Shown here: positions 7,275 through 18,295 of the stretch, one piece after another
Layout of the letters: each line of letters opens with the position of its first letter
Position numbering within the stretch: position 1 is the first letter of the stretch
NCBI GenBank assembly: GCA_022013895.1
Contig: JAKLPK010000192.1
Coordinates: forward strand, 1-46,340
Direction: 5' to 3'
Source: Cellulomonas sp.
GTDB lineage: Bacteria > Actinomycetota > Actinomycetes > Actinomycetales > Cellulomonadaceae
Length of the DNA: 46,340 bases
Notes under the pieces: generated by a model
Told to the model about the DNA's origin: nothing
The model's input: only the letters and a program-made list of their open reading frames with translations
Databases searched by the model: none
Program-made: the position numbers and the translations under genes

Positions 7275-8660
7275 TCAGGCGCCGACGAGGTGGGCGGCCA
7301 GGTAGGGGACGACCTGGTCGAGCGACACGCGCTCCTGGCGCATGTCGTCGCGGTGCCGGACCGTGACGGCCTGGTCCTCCAGGGTGTCGAAGTCGACCGT
7401 CAGGCAGAACGGCGTGCCGATCTCGTCCTGGCGGCGGTAACGGCGACCGATCGCACCGGCGTCGTCGAAGTCGACGTTCCAGTACTGGCGAAGCTCGGCG
7501 GCCAGGTCACGGGCCTTGGGCGACAGCGCCTCACCGCGGGACAGCGGCAGCACGGCGGCCTTCACCGGGGCGAGCCGCGGGTCCAGGCGCAGCACGACGC
7601 GGGTGTCCACGCCACCCTTGGTGTTGGGCGCCTCGTCCTCGTGATACGCCTCGACGAGGAATGCCATGAGCGAACGCGTCAGACCCGCCGCCGGTTCGAT
7701 GACGTACGGGATGAACCGCTCGCCCCTGCCCTGGTCGAAGTACGACAGGTCCTGGCCCGAGTGCTCCGAATGCGTCTTCAGGTCGAAGTCCGTGCGGTTC
7801 GCGATGCCCTCGAGCTCGCCCCACTCGCTGCCGGTGAACCCGAACCGGTACTCGATGTCCACCGTCCGCTTGGAGTAGTGCGACAGCTTCTCCTTCGGGT
7901 GCTCGTAGTGGCGCAGGTTGTCCGGGTCGATGCCGAGGTCCGCGTACCACTGCGTGCGGGTGTCGATCCAGTACTGGTGCCAGGTCTCGTCCGTGCCCGG
8001 CTCGACGAAGAACTCCATCTCCATCTGCTCGAACTCGCGGGTGCGGAAGATGAAGTTGCCGGGAGTGATCTCGTTGCGGAACGACTTGCCGATCTGCCCG
8101 ATGCCGAACGGCGGCTTCATCCGCGCGGCGGTGAGCACGTTCTTGAAGTTGACGAAGATGCCCTGCGCGGTCTCCGGGCGCAGGTAGTGCAACCCTGACT
8201 CGTCCTCGACCGGGCCGAGGTACGTCTTGAGCATCATGTTGAAGTCGCGCGGCTCGGTCCACTGCCCGCGGGTTCCGCAGTTGGGGCACGGCACACCGGC
8301 GAGGCCGCCCTCGGCCTCGTGGCCCTTGCGCTCGGCGAACTCCTCGAGCAGCTGGTCCTCACGGAACCGCTTGTGGCAGGACAGGCACTCGGTGAGCGGA
8401 TCGGTGAACACACCCACGTGCCCGGAGGCGACCCAGACCTGCTTGGGCAGGATCACCGCGGAGTCCAGGCCGACGATGTCGTCGCGCCGGGTCACCATGG
8501 CCCGCCACCACTGACGCTTGATGTTCTCCTTGAGCTCGACACCGAGTGGCCCGTAGTCCCAGGCCGAACGGGTGCCCCCGTAGATCTCCCCGGACGGGAA
8601 GACGAAGCCGCGCCGTTTGGCGAGCGAGATGACGTTGTCGAGACGGCTGACGGGTGCCAC
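7275..8660 (-). CDS. glyS: Glycyl-tRNA synthetase (single-chain, class II)
   Basis: A protein of 461 residues of the alpha2, eukaryote/archaeal-like GlyRS type used by actinomycetes, charging tRNA-Gly in the cytoplasm. Class II motifs are present: [17 protein letters not shown] near the N-terminus, motif 2 around [20 protein letters not shown], and motif 3 in [15 protein letters not shown] zinc site is suggested by CLSCHKRF and CPNC near residues 90-130. The C-terminal anticodon-binding domain starts at [12 protein letters not shown]. The GTG start has a good ribosome site (AGGAG, 9-10 nt upstream). Some relatives annotate it glyQS. Its transcript may end at palindrome B. Confidence 0.96.
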   Translation of the reverse strand: MAPVSRLDNVISLAKRRGFVFPSGEIYGGTRSAWDYGPLGVELKENIKRQWWRAMVTRRDDIVGLDSAVILPKQVWVASGHVGVFTDPLTECLSCHKRFREDQLLEEFAERKGHEAEGGLAGVPCPNCGTRGQWTEPRDFNMMLKTYLGPVEDESGLHYLRPETAQGIFVNFKNVLTAARMKPPFGIGQIGKSFRNEITPGNFIFRTREFEQMEMEFFVEPGTDETWHQYWIDTRTQWYADLGIDPDNLRHYEHPKEKLSHYSKRTVDIEYRFGFTGSEWGELEGIANRTDFDLKTHSEHSGQDLSYFDQGRGERFIPYVIEPAAGLTRSLMAFLVEAYHEDEAPNTKGGVDTRVVLRLDPRLAPVKAAVLPLSRGEALSPKARDLAAELRQYWNVDFDDAGAIGRRYRRQDEIGTPFCLTVDFDTLEDQAVTVRHRDDMRQERVSLDQVVPYLAAHLVGA

Positions 8661-8719
8661 GGTGGTTCACTCCTGGGTCGAGGTTCCCCGCGGCTGGCGG
8701 TCGCGGGGTGAGCCCGGCC

Positions 8720-8725
8720 AGGCTA
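8720..8725 (-). promoter_or_regulatory. Possible -10 box of glyS
   Basis: Minus-strand TAGCCT lies about 60 nt upstream of the glyS GTG and would give a leader of roughly 50 nt that contains the AGGAG ribosome site. No clear -35 is seen. The 154-bp divergent gap (8661-8814) holds this box plus the elements of the 8815 gene. Confidence 0.3.
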
Positions 8726-8764
8726 CCGGGCTCGACGTGACGACCGCGTCCGCACCCCTGCGAT

Positions 8765-8779
8765 CTGACGAAACGTCAG
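8765..8779. promoter_or_regulatory. Palindrome at the promoter of the VTT-like gene
   Basis: CTGACG-AAA-CGTCAG is a perfect 6-bp inverted repeat with a 3-bp centre, ending 23 bp before the TACAAT box at 8803. It therefore abuts the expected -35 position, a normal place for an operator. The binding protein is unknown. Confidence 0.4.
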
Positions 8780-8802
8780 GTCAGCGCCAGATGAGGTGAC
8801 CC

Positions 8803-8808
8803 TACAAT
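8803..8808 (+). promoter_or_regulatory. -10 box of the VTT-like gene (leaderless)
   Basis: TACAAT followed by CGACGG and the ATG at 8815. This is the best -10 match of the five leaderless-type starts here. No Shine-Dalgarno sequence precedes the ATG. Confidence 0.6.
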
Positions 8809-8814
8809 CGACGG

Positions 8815-9378
8815 ATGGACGATCCGGCTGCGGCCTACGGGTTGGGCGGCAAGCCGTTCTGGTTCGTGGTGCTCGCGCTGTTCGTCATCGTGATGGGCCG
8901 ATCGCACGCCACCTACTGGGTGGGCCGTGCCGTCGCCCGCGGCGCCCAGCTCGAGACCGAGCACCGGGTCGGGCCGCGCTGGTGGCTCGCCGTGCTCGAT
9001 CGGGTCGATCGCTGGTCACGCACCCCCGGCGCCGAGCGCGGACTGGGTCTGGTGCACCGATGGGGGCCGTTCGCGGTGGCCCCGGCGTACGTGGTCGTCG
9101 GGCTGCAGACAGCCGTGCTGCTGGCCAGCGGATTGCTCCGGATGCCCTACGCCAGGTTCGCCGTCGCCTCCGTCGTCGGCGCGTGCGCCTGGGCGCTGGT
9201 GTGGAGCACGGTCGGCATGGCGGCGCTCTGGGCGGCCCTCGGGCTCGCCGCGCGATCCGGCTGGGGGCTCGTCGTGGTCCTGATCGTGGTCGGCGCCGGT
9301 GCGGTCGTCCTCATCGCGCGACGCCGTCACGGCACGACACCCGGCACGGCCCCCAACACCGAGACCGTCGCCGACTAG
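8815..9378 (+). CDS. Small VTT/DedA-like integral membrane protein
   Basis: A protein of 187 residues with hydrophobic segments at about 14-29, 86-108, 113-145 and 150-168, separated by a charged loop (50-78). The segment VHRWGPFAV, followed by a Gly-rich helix, LLRMPYARFAVASVVGACAW and a final helix, resembles the VTT (SNARE-associated/DedA) domain, in which a re-entrant region and helices form a membrane transporter-like fold; DedA proteins act in membrane lipid homeostasis. The match is partial and the protein is shorter than most DedA proteins (about 200-220). It stands alone between divergent glyS and a GGDEF-EAL gene, has its own leaderless-type promoter, and is followed by a hairpin. 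Confidence 0.65.
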   Translation: MDDPAAAYGLGGKPFWFVVLALFVIVMGRSHATYWVGRAVARGAQLETEHRVGPRWWLAVLDRVDRWSRTPGAERGLGLVHRWGPFAVAPAYVVVGLQTAVLLASGLLRMPYARFAVASVVGACAWALVWSTVGMAALWAALGLAARSGWGLVVVLIVVGAGAVVLIARRRHGTTPGTAPNTETVAD

Positions 9379-9389
9379 CTGCTCGGCCC

Positions 9390-9419
9390 CGGACGCCGCT
9401 GCGCGCCCGCCGGCGTCCG
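9390..9419 (+). terminator. Hairpin after the VTT-like gene
   Basis: CGGACGCCG at 9390-9398 and CGGCGTCCG at 9411-9419 form a perfect 9-bp stem with a 12-nt loop, 11 nt beyond the stop codon. No T-tract follows, as is usual in GC-rich actinomycetes. Confidence 0.5.
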
Positions 9420-9549
9420 CACGCTCCGTGAACGGCCCCACCGAGCTCCCGACGCGCTCGCCCGCCGAGCCGCTCGACCCGACCGCCGGGCCGTCCAGGT
9501 CGCGACGACTTCATCTCCCAGGTCCACTGCCCGTGCCCCGCCGACGCGC

Positions 9550-9579
9550 TAGCGTGATCCGACGCTCTCGGATCGGAGA
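9550..9579 (+). promoter_or_regulatory. -10 box, leader inverted repeat and RBS of the GGDEF-EAL gene
   Basis: TAGCGT at 9550-9555 is a TANNNT -10 candidate. It is followed at once by GATCCGA-CGCTC-TCGGATC (9556-9574), a perfect 7-bp inverted repeat, and by GGAGA (9575-9579), which lies 10 nt before the ATG at 9590. The repeat covers the predicted transcript start and touches the ribosome site, so it could be an operator or a small leader hairpin. Confidence 0.4.
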
Positions 9580-9589
9580 CGTGGCCGCG

Positions 9590-12079
9590 ATGAACACGCG
9601 TGACGACGCCCGGCGACGATTCGACCTGGGCTCTCGAGCGATGGACTGGCTCGACGCCGCGCAGGACGCTCACGCGTTCCTCGATGTCGATCTGCGCCTG
9701 CGGTACGCCAACGTGGCCTTCGAGACACTGGCAGGACGCTCGTTCGACGACTGCGACGGCTGGCCACTAGCCCGGCTGCGGCCGTTCGGGGACGCGACGG
9801 AGAAGGTCCTGGCTCTGCTCGCCCGGGCCCTGGGTGGGGACGACGACACCGACGCCGAACTGGCGTGGCGACCGTGCGGCTCGGAGCTCGAGCTGCACCA
9901 CCAGGTGCAGGTACGTGGGGATCGGTCATCGGACGGCAGCATCACGATGCTCCTGCTCGCGGCGCGCGATGTGACCCGCTTCCGCGAGACCGAACGCTCG
10001 CTGCGGCAGAGCCAGGCCGAGTTCCGGACCCTGGCCGACAACTCGCCGGACAACATCATCCGCTACGGACTGGACGGGCGCGCCACCTACTGCAACCAGG
10101 AGATCGGCGAGCGGATGGACACCACGGTCCGCCGTGTCGTCGGCGCGCTGCCGCACGAGTCCGCGCCTCCGGGCAGCGTCGAGGCGCTCCACTACGAGCA
10201 GGTGGTGATCGAGGCCCTGCGCACCGGGAGACCCGGCCACGTGGAGATCGCGGTCACCCACCCCGAAGGCGGCCAGGCGATCCACAGCGTGCTGATCCGC
10301 GCTGAGCGTGACACCGAAGGCGCGATCATCGGCGCGCTCGCCATCGGACGCGACGTGACCGACCTCGTGACGGCCCGCCAGCTGGCGGCCGAACGGGAAC
10401 GGGAGTTCCGCACCCTGGCCGACAACGCGGGCGACCAGATCGCTCGCTGGGACGCCCACGCGCGCTACGTCTACGCGAACCCTCGCACGCTCGACATGAT
10501 CGGCCTGCCCAAGAAGCACATCTACGGCCGGACCACGCTGGAGGTGAGCCGGAACGAGTTCCAGGAGACTGCCGCCGCCATCGATCGGGTGATCGCAGGT
10601 GCGGAGTCGGAGCTGTTCGAGCAGCGGTTCGTCGACCGCCGGGACGGGTTGGAGCACATCCAGCAGGTGCTGTGCGTGCCGGAGCGCGACGCCAAGGGAT
10701 CCTTGGTCAGCGTGCTGGGCGTGGGCCGGGACATCACGGAGAGCGTCCGGAGCCGCGAGACGCTGGAACGGATCGCGCACACCGACCTGCTCACAGGTGT
10801 CCCGAACAGCCAGGCCTTGTTCGATCAGGGCCCGGCGATGCTGTCCGCTGCGCAGCGCACCGGAGGTCGGGTCGGGGTCCTCCTGCTCGATCTCGACGGC
10901 TTCAGGGCGGTCAACGACACGGTCGGGCACGCCGGCGGGGACGCGGTGCTGCGCGCCGTGGCCGAACGGGTGGTCTCCCGTCTGCGGCCCGGCGACCTCT
11001 TCGTGAGGTTGGGCGGCGATGAGTTCGTGATCGTCGCCACCGACATCGCCGACGACGGATGCCTGCAAGCCGTCGCGGAGGAGGTGCTGGACTCGCTCAC
11101 CACCATGTCGACGCTGCCCGTGGGTCGCGGTACGCGGATCGGCGCGAGCATCGGCGTCGCCGTCTTCCCGCAGGACGGCACCACCATCGAGGCCCTCGTG
11201 TCCCACGCGGACACCGCCATGTACCAGGCGAAGCGAAGCGGACGCGGACGCGTCGAGTACTTCCACAAGGAGCTCGGCATCGCGCTCCAGCGCAAGGCGG
11301 CGATCGAGCGTGCACTGCAGGCGCCGGACCTCGCCGACGAGCTGGTGCTGCACCTCCAGCCGGTCTTCCACTTCGGGCCCCAGCCGACGTTGGCCGGGGC
11401 TGAGGCACTCGTGCGGTGGCGCCACGCGACCCTCGGGAACCTCATGCCCGACGAGTTCATCCCGATCGCCGAGGAGACGGGCGCCATCGTGGTGATCGGC
11501 CGGTGGGTGCTGCAGGAGGCGACCGCCATCGCGGCCCGCTGGAACCGCGGACGCAGCCCCGCCCTCGCGCCGCTGACGCTCGCCGTCAACTTCTCGACCC
11601 GGCAGTTCGCTCTCGATGACCTCGTCGTCGCCGTCGCGGAGGCGCTGGCTGCCAACGGCTGCGATGCGCGGTGGCTCATCGCCGAGATCACCGAAGGTCT
11701 GCTGCTGGAGGACTCCGACGAGATCCAGGCGACGCTGCGGCACCTGCGGGAGAGCGGGGTCCGCATCGCCGTCGACGACTTCGGCACGGGCTACTCCGCG
11801 CTGCACTACCTCACCCGCTTCCCCCTCGACATGCTGAAGATCGACCGTCGATTCATCCAGGGTGTCGGCGTGGCGGCCGGGAACGACGAGCTCGTCAAGG
11901 CCCTGGTGGCTCTGGCCGGGGCCCTCGGCCTCGATGTGGTGGCCGAGGGCATCGAGACGTCCGAACAGCTCGGCTTCCTCATGGCGCAGAAGTGCGACCT
12001 CGTCCAAGGCTTCCTGCTCGGCAGGCCCGTGCCCGTGGACTCGTTCGAGGCAGACCACGGCGCCGGCCGCTGGGACTAG
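9590..12079 (+). CDS. PAS-PAS-PAS-GGDEF-EAL c-di-GMP turnover protein
   Basis: A protein of 829 residues with no membrane segment. Three PAS-like sensor domains at about 20-130, 140-265 and 270-390 (the last two both begin EFRTLADN) precede a GGDEF domain (about 395-557) and an EAL domain (about 570-815). The cyclase signature GGDEF is intact at 475-479, and an RPGD inhibitory-site motif stands at 466-469, the standard 5 residues before it, so product inhibition is expected. The EAL side also looks active: EAL at 605-607, VNFS, EITE, DDFG at 729-732, KID at 750-752, AEGIE at 785-789 and QGF. Both synthesis and breakdown of c-di-GMP are possible; which dominates probably depends on the PAS ligands. 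An in-frame GTG lies 9 nt upstream. Its stop codon overlaps that of uppS on the other strand. Confidence 0.92.
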   Translation: MNTRDDARRRFDLGSRAMDWLDAAQDAHAFLDVDLRLRYANVAFETLAGRSFDDCDGWPLARLRPFGDATEKVLALLARALGGDDDTDAELAWRPCGSELELHHQVQVRGDRSSDGSITMLLLAARDVTRFRETERSLRQSQAEFRTLADNSPDNIIRYGLDGRATYCNQEIGERMDTTVRRVVGALPHESAPPGSVEALHYEQVVIEALRTGRPGHVEIAVTHPEGGQAIHSVLIRAERDTEGAIIGALAIGRDVTDLVTARQLAAEREREFRTLADNAGDQIARWDAHARYVYANPRTLDMIGLPKKHIYGRTTLEVSRNEFQETAAAIDRVIAGAESELFEQRFVDRRDGLEHIQQVLCVPERDAKGSLVSVLGVGRDITESVRSRETLERIAHTDLLTGVPNSQALFDQGPAMLSAAQRTGGRVGVLLLDLDGFRAVNDTVGHAGGDAVLRAVAERVVSRLRPGDLFVRLGGDEFVIVATDIADDGCLQAVAEEVLDSLTTMSTLPVGRGTRIGASIGVAVFPQDGTTIEALVSHADTAMYQAKRSGRGRVEYFHKELGIALQRKAAIERALQAPDLADELVLHLQPVFHFGPQPTLAGAEALVRWRHATLGNLMPDEFIPIAEETGAIVVIGRWVLQEATAIAARWNRGRSPALAPLTLAVNFSTRQFALDDLVVAVAEALAANGCDARWLIAEITEGLLLEDSDEIQATLRHLRESGVRIAVDDFGTGYSALHYLTRFPLDMLKIDRRFIQGVGVAAGNDELVKALVALAGALGLDVVAEGIETSEQLGFLMAQKCDLVQGFLLGRPVPVDSFEADHGAGRWD

Positions 12080-12861
12080 TCGTCCACCGGGCGGCTCGCC
12101 TGGTCGACCGCTCTGCCGTACCGGCGGTCGCGGCGCGCGTAGGTCTCGATCGCCCGCCACAGGTGCCGTCGATCCACATCCGGCCACGGCTCGTCCAGGA
12201 ACACCAGCTCGGCGTACGCCGACTGCCAGAGCATGAAGTTCGACGTCCGCTGCTCCCCCGACGTGCGCAGGAACAGGTCGACATCCGGGAGGTCCGGCTC
12301 GTCCAGGAAGCGCTGGACGGTGCGCTCATTCACCGAGGACGCCTTGAGCCGCCCGGCCGCGACCTCCTGGGCGATGGCCCGAGCCGCATCGGCGATCTCC
12401 GCCCGGCCGCCGTAGTTCACGCACATGGTGAGCGTGCACACGTCGTTGCCGCGGGTCCGCTCCTCGGCGGTCTCCAGCTCGGAGATCACCGAACGCCACA
12501 GCCGGGGGCGCCGCCCGGCCCAGCGCACCCGCACACCCCACGAGTCGAGCAGGTCCCGGCGACGGCGCAGCACATCCCGGGAGAAGCCCATGAGGAAGCG
12601 CACCTCCTCCGGGGAACGCGACCAGTTCTCGGTCGAGAACGCGTACGCCGACACGTGCTGCACGCCGATCTCGATCGCGCCCGCCATCACCTCGATGAGC
12701 GACGCCTCTCCCGCGGCGTGCCCCGCCGTGCGCGGCAGACCCCGCGCATTCGCCCAGCGGCCGTTCCCGTCCATCACCACGGCCACATGGCGCGGGACGA
12801 GCTCGCGGGGGATCGCGGGCGGGCGGGCACCCGACGGGTGCGGCGGCGGTGCGACCGGCAT
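12076..12861 (-). CDS. uppS: Isoprenyl (polyprenyl) diphosphate synthase, cis type
   Basis: A protein of 261 residues, normal for undecaprenyl/decaprenyl diphosphate synthases that make the lipid carrier for cell-wall precursors. Family motifs are visible: [24 protein letters not shown] with the catalytic Asp31, [20 protein letters not shown], and the C-terminal [19 protein letters not shown] and [11 protein letters not shown]. The ATG overlaps the recO stop (TGATG), implying translational coupling. In actinomycetes the chain may be C50 or C55; the sequence alone does not decide. The recO-uppS pairing is typical. Its TAG stop overlaps the TAG of the convergent GGDEF-EAL gene. Confidence 0.95.
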   Translation of the reverse strand: MPVAPPPHPSGARPPAIPRELVPRHVAVVMDGNGRWANARGLPRTAGHAAGEASLIEVMAGAIEIGVQHVSAYAFSTENWSRSPEEVRFLMGFSRDVLRRRRDLLDSWGVRVRWAGRRPRLWRSVISELETAEERTRGNDVCTLTMCVNYGGRAEIADAARAIAQEVAAGRLKASSVNERTVQRFLDEPDLPDVDLFLRTSGEQRTSNFMLWQSAYAELVFLDEPWPDVDRRHLWRAIETYARRDRRYGRAVDQASRPVDD

Positions 12862-13592
12862 CAGACGCGCTCCACCATCGGCAGCGAACGCAGCCTGCGC
12901 TCCAGGTGGAACTGGCTGAACGCCGCGACCAGCCCGCTCGCCTCGGCCCGGTGCCGGTCCGCGGACGCCTCGACCACCGCCCAGTCCCCCACGAGCAGCG
13001 CTGCGAGCAGCACGAACGTCTCCGGGGCCGGTGCGGTGGCGCCCGGGGGTCGGCACGCGGCGCACACCGCACCGCCCAGCGGCACCGAGAACGACCGGTG
13101 CGGACCGGACGCACCGCACCGCGCGCAGTCGACGAAACTCGGCGCCCACCCGGCGATCGACAACGCACGCAGCAGGTACGAGTCGAGCGCAAGGCCGGGC
13201 GCGTGCGCACGCTCGGCCAGTGCACGCACCGCGCCCACGAGCAGCCGGAACTGCTGGAGCGCCGGTTCCTGCTCGGCCTCCACCAACCGCTCGGCCGTCT
13301 CCAGCATCACCGTGCCCGAGGTGAACAGCGCGTAGTCCTCACCGATCGCACGCCCGTAGGCACCGGCCAGCTCGGCCTGCGTGACGACCTCGAACGTCCG
13401 ACCGGTCGACAGCTGTACGTCCACGCACATGAACGGTTCGAGCCGCGCCCCGAACCGCGAGCTGGTGCGGCGCACACCCTTGGCGACCGCCCGGACCTTG
13501 CCGTGCTCACGGGTGAGCAACGTGACGATCCGGTCCGCCTCACCCAGTGGATGCGTGCGCAGCACGAGCGCGGCATCCCGGTAGAGCGTCAT
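12861..13592 (-). CDS. recO: DNA repair protein RecO
   Basis: A protein of 243 residues. RecO loads RecA on SSB-coated single-stranded DNA in the RecFOR pathway. The OB-fold N-terminus begins [37 protein letters not shown], the classic RecO opening. A four-cysteine zinc site follows in the C-terminal half (CARCG near residue 158 and CAAC about 23 residues later). Start at the ATG giving MTLYRD; another in-frame ATG three codons earlier (MGAMTL) is possible, with a GGGGGAGA ribosome site ahead of both. The gene overlaps uppS by one base. Confidence 0.94.
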   Translation of the reverse strand: MTLYRDAALVLRTHPLGEADRIVTLLTREHGKVRAVAKGVRRTSSRFGARLEPFMCVDVQLSTGRTFEVVTQAELAGAYGRAIGEDYALFTSGTVMLETAERLVEAEQEPALQQFRLLVGAVRALAERAHAPGLALDSYLLRALSIAGWAPSFVDCARCGASGPHRSFSVPLGGAVCAACRPPGATAPAPETFVLLAALLVGDWAVVEASADRHRAEASGLVAAFSQFHLERRLRSLPMVERV

Positions 13593-13632
13593 GGCGCCCA
13601 TTCTCCCCCGGGCCTCCCACGGACGGCGCACC

Positions 13633-15339
13633 TCAGGTCGCTGCGCGCGCCTCACCAGGATCGGCCGGGTCGTCCTGCCCCTCCGACCTCGCGGCCGCGG
13701 CACGCCTGGCCTCCGCCGCTCGACGGTCGGACACCCCCGCCCGCCGGTCGCCGCCCGGGGTGCGGCGGTCACGTGCGCCGGCCCGTCGCTCACCCGCCGT
13801 CACCCGCCGGTCCCGACCGCTGCGCTTGGCGGTGATCACCGCCCGGGACAGCCGCTCGAGAAGCGTCGAGGCGGGACCGACAGCGATCCCGTAGGACAGC
13901 GTGAGCTCGAAGTCGTCCGCGATCCGCGCCCACTCGCTCTCGTGGAGCGACGCCGACACGCGATCGGCCAGGTCCTCCGCGAACGCGAGATCCGCGGTCG
14001 AGTCCAGCACGGTCACGAACTCGTCCCCACCGAACCGGGCCACCAGGGCCGACGGCGGTGCAAGCTCGACCAGCAGATGAGCGACGCGCATGAGCGCCTG
14101 GTCACCGAACACGTGCGAGCTGCGTTCATTGACCTCCTTGAACCGGTCGACGTCGACGAACACCGCGACGACGTCACCCTCGGACGCCGCGAGCCGCTCC
14201 TCGAGAGCCCGGCGGTTGCCGACCCCGGTGAGCGCATCCGTGCGGCCCAGCCCCCGGGCCCGCTCGTTCTCCGCCTCCAGCTCGTGCACCCGGACCAGCG
14301 CACGCACGCTCTCCACCCGGGCGGCCCGCTCGACCCAGAGCTCACGCATCGCATCGCGCAGCATCCGTGCAGCCAGGATCGTCGAGGCCGGCGGTACGGA
14401 CGCGGTCAGGCTGAGCTCGAGGCGCAACCACTCACCGCCCTGGATCCACAACGCCCGCTCGGACACCTTCGCCACCGCCGCCAGCGCGTCCGCCTCCCGC
14501 GCGGCATCGTCCACAGCACCCAGCTCGGAGTGGGCGAGCGCGCCGGCCGCCATCGCCATCAGCCACTCGACCCGGTCCGGCCGCAGACCCGGCCTCGCCC
14601 GTCCGATCATGTCGAGCCCGGTGACCGGCTCACCGAGCACGACCCAGGCGAAACCCTCCACCACCAGCGCGAGCGGACGATGGACGCCTCGGCGGTCGAG
14701 TCGCACCAGCAGCCGCGCCCGCGAGGCCAGCACCACGCACACCGCCTGGGCCTGCTCCGTGAGACCGACCATGAGCAGCCGCATCGCCCACTCCGCGAGC
14801 GTGCGGGCCAGGTCCACGACGATACCGAGCCTCGTGATGTCCTCACGGCTCACCCGCAGCGTGGCCAGCAGGATGCGCTCGGCCTCGGCGAACATCTCCA
14901 GGGAACGCAGCCCCTCGGCGAGCACGACGGCCGCAGAGACCTGGTTGTAGACCAGACCGTCCGGCGTCCCCGTGAGGACTGAGCCGAGCGCGACGTGCTC
15001 GACCACCGTGCTCGGGTCGTCACTGCGCCGCACCGCGAACGAGCGGATCACCGACACCTTCGCGCGCCAGAACGGCTGCGCATCCAGCCTGCAGCGCTCA
15101 CCGAGCGAGTCGATGACCTCGAGGGCCTCGTCGATCCGACCCAGCTCGGTGAGCGCCCTGCCCAGGGCGTACATGAGGTACCGCGTGGTCGGCTCGTCCC
15201 CGGCGGACTGCGAGACCACCAGGAAGACGCGGCAGCTCACCGCCGCCTGCGCCCGATCGCCCACCTGGTACTGCTCGAACGCGACGTCGGAGAGCAGATC
15301 GAACGGGCCGAACTGAGGAGCGACTGCCACTACGGTCAT
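13633..15339 (-). CDS. GGDEF diguanylate cyclase with helical-repeat sensor and Arg-rich tail
   Basis: A protein of 568 residues. The first about 350 residues are Ala/Leu-rich helices resembling TPR-type repeats ([40 protein letters not shown]) with no membrane segment. A short coil ([15 protein letters not shown]) leads into a GGDEF domain from about 370: [30 protein letters not shown] and [10 protein letters not shown], so the cyclase site is intact. No RxxD inhibitory site stands at the expected place. Past the usual domain end (AKRSGRDRR) comes an odd tail with [DE]RR every seven residues. No strong ribosome site is seen before the ATG. It follows leuA (75-bp gap) and precedes recO (40-bp gap). 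The ligand or partner of the repeats is unknown. Confidence 0.85.
   Translation of the reverse strand: MTVVAVAPQFGPFDLLSDVAFEQYQVGDRAQAAVSCRVFLVVSQSAGDEPTTRYLMYALGRALTELGRIDEALEVIDSLGERCRLDAQPFWRAKVSVIRSFAVRRSDDPSTVVEHVALGSVLTGTPDGLVYNQVSAAVVLAEGLRSLEMFAEAERILLATLRVSREDITRLGIVVDLARTLAEWAMRLLMVGLTEQAQAVCVVLASRARLLVRLDRRGVHRPLALVVEGFAWVVLGEPVTGLDMIGRARPGLRPDRVEWLMAMAAGALAHSELGAVDDAAREADALAAVAKVSERALWIQGGEWLRLELSLTASVPPASTILAARMLRDAMRELWVERAARVESVRALVRVHELEAENERARGLGRTDALTGVGNRRALEERLAASEGDVVAVFVDVDRFKEVNERSSHVFGDQALMRVAHLLVELAPPSALVARFGGDEFVTVLDSTADLAFAEDLADRVSASLHESEWARIADDFELTLSYGIAVGPASTLLERLSRAVITAKRSGRDRRVTAGERRAGARDRRTPGGDRRAGVSDRRAAEARRAAAARSEGQDDPADPGEARAAT
13702..13812 (-). repeat. Degenerate 21-bp repeat encoding [DE]RR heptads
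   Basis: This part encodes DRR, ERR, DRR, DRR, DRR at exact 7-residue intervals, then a last Arg-Arg after six residues. Codons differ between units, so the period is kept at protein level rather than by recent DNA duplication. Confidence 0.6.
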
Positions 15340-15414
15340 CGCACCACCCCCGGTCGCCTGCGTCCCGCACGATCATGGCCCATCCGACTGTCAGGACCGG
15401 CCGTCGTCGCCCGA

Positions 15415-17259
<1,845 letters not shown>

Positions 17260-17313
17260 CTAGAGGGCCCCGCCGCGGCGACCAAGAAGCAGGCTCACCA
17301 GCACGGTCCGCAC
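17260..17313 (-). CDS. leuL: Leucine leader peptide of leuA
   Basis: An open frame of 17 codons from GTG reads VRTVLVSLLLGRRGGAL and stops at TAG. Five leucines, three of them consecutive, mark it as a leader peptide that senses charged tRNA-Leu; such leaders are known upstream of actinobacterial leuA. A GGAG ribosome site precedes the GTG by 7 nt. The start lies one base beyond the stop codon of the RDD-FHA gene, so the leuA promoter must lie inside that gene or further upstream. It is too short for ordinary gene callers. Confidence 0.8.
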   Translation of the reverse strand: MRTVLVSLLLGRRGGAL

Positions 17314-17314
17314 C

Positions 17315-18295
17315 TTACCGCTCCGTCGCGGGTTCCGGGAACGTCTGCCGCCCCGTGGATGTGCTCGCCAATCGCACCCAGCAGTCGCCGAACCCGATGA
17401 GCGACCCGACCGGCAGCGACACCACCTGGTCCGGACCGCAGACGACCCGACCGCCCCCGGGGAGCTGCACGACGGTGCCGTTGGTGGACCCGAGGTCCTC
17501 CAGACTCACCCCGTCCTGCGACACCACCAGGCACGCATGCGTGCGGGACGACGAACGCAACGGGTCCACCAGCCGCAGCGCCGTCCGGCCGGCACCGGCG
17601 ATCGGGTTGCGTCCCACCAGGACCGTCCCCCGCACGACGCGCCGCGTCCCGTCGGACAGCTCGAGCTCGGCCCGCGCGGGGAGGTAGGCGTCCGGCGCAT
17701 CCGGCCGCACCTGCGGGTGCGGGGGCGCCGGACGGGTCTGCTCGAGCTCCGGCATGAGACCGAACGTCAGGACCTGGCCGGAGCCGCGCGTCGGCCGGGC
17801 AGGGGCGGCCGGGGTTGCGGAGGCCGGCGACGGCGGGACGACGGACAGCGCCCGGGTCACCGGCGCCGGTCCGGGCACCCGGTGCAGCACGACCGTCCCG
17901 GCCGCCCTGTCGTGCCAGCCACGGCGGCGCCCGCCACGGTCGAAAGCCGGCGACGCCACCACGACGACCGCACCCACCACGGCGACCAAGGCCCCGGCCA
18001 CGACGACGAGCGTGCGGCGCAACGCACGGAGCGCACCGACCGGGGTCCCCCAGCGTTCATCGACCGTCCGCAGCCCCAGGGCGGCCCCGCCGACGGTCCA
18101 GCCGAGGTACGCCCGGGCCATCAGCTGCGCGACCAGCACCGCCACCGCCGCCGCTCCCGCACCGAGGGCGCCGATCCACGGCCGCAGACCCGCGACCCGG
18201 CCGATGAGCAGGACGATCACCACGACCAGGCACATGACCACCAGATCGAGGGCCGCGGCCGCTGCACGACGACCGAGCGAGGCGAGCTCGTTCAC
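17315..18295 (-). CDS. RDD-type membrane protein with C-terminal FHA domain
   Basis: A protein of 326 residues. Residues 1-140 form an RDD-like membrane unit: ASLGRRAAAAALDLVVMC with the first helix, a second helix near 40-58, WTVGGAALGLRTVD, and a third helix (VVVAGALVAVVGAVVVVAS). A Pro/Ala-rich linker leads to an FHA domain at about 225-310: VLVGRNP, SSSRTHACL and DLGSTNGTV are the phosphothreonine-binding motifs. It is the last gene of the eight-gene kinase/MoxR unit; its GTG overlaps the preceding stop by 4 bp (GTGA). The likely job is to bring phosphorylated partners, perhaps from the cluster kinase, to the membrane. The leuL start follows its TAA by one base. Confidence 0.82.
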   Translation of the reverse strand: MNELASLGRRAAAAALDLVVMCLVVVIVLLIGRVAGLRPWIGALGAGAAAVAVLVAQLMARAYLGWTVGGAALGLRTVDERWGTPVGALRALRRTLVVVAGALVAVVGAVVVVASPAFDRGGRRRGWHDRAAGTVVLHRVPGPAPVTRALSVVPPSPASATPAAPARPTRGSGQVLTFGLMPELEQTRPAPPHPQVRPDAPDAYLPARAELELSDGTRRVVRGTVLVGRNPIAGAGRTALRLVDPLRSSSRTHACLVVSQDGVSLEDLGSTNGTVVQLPGGGRVVCGPDQVVSLPVGSLIGFGDCWVRLASTSTGRQTFPEPATER

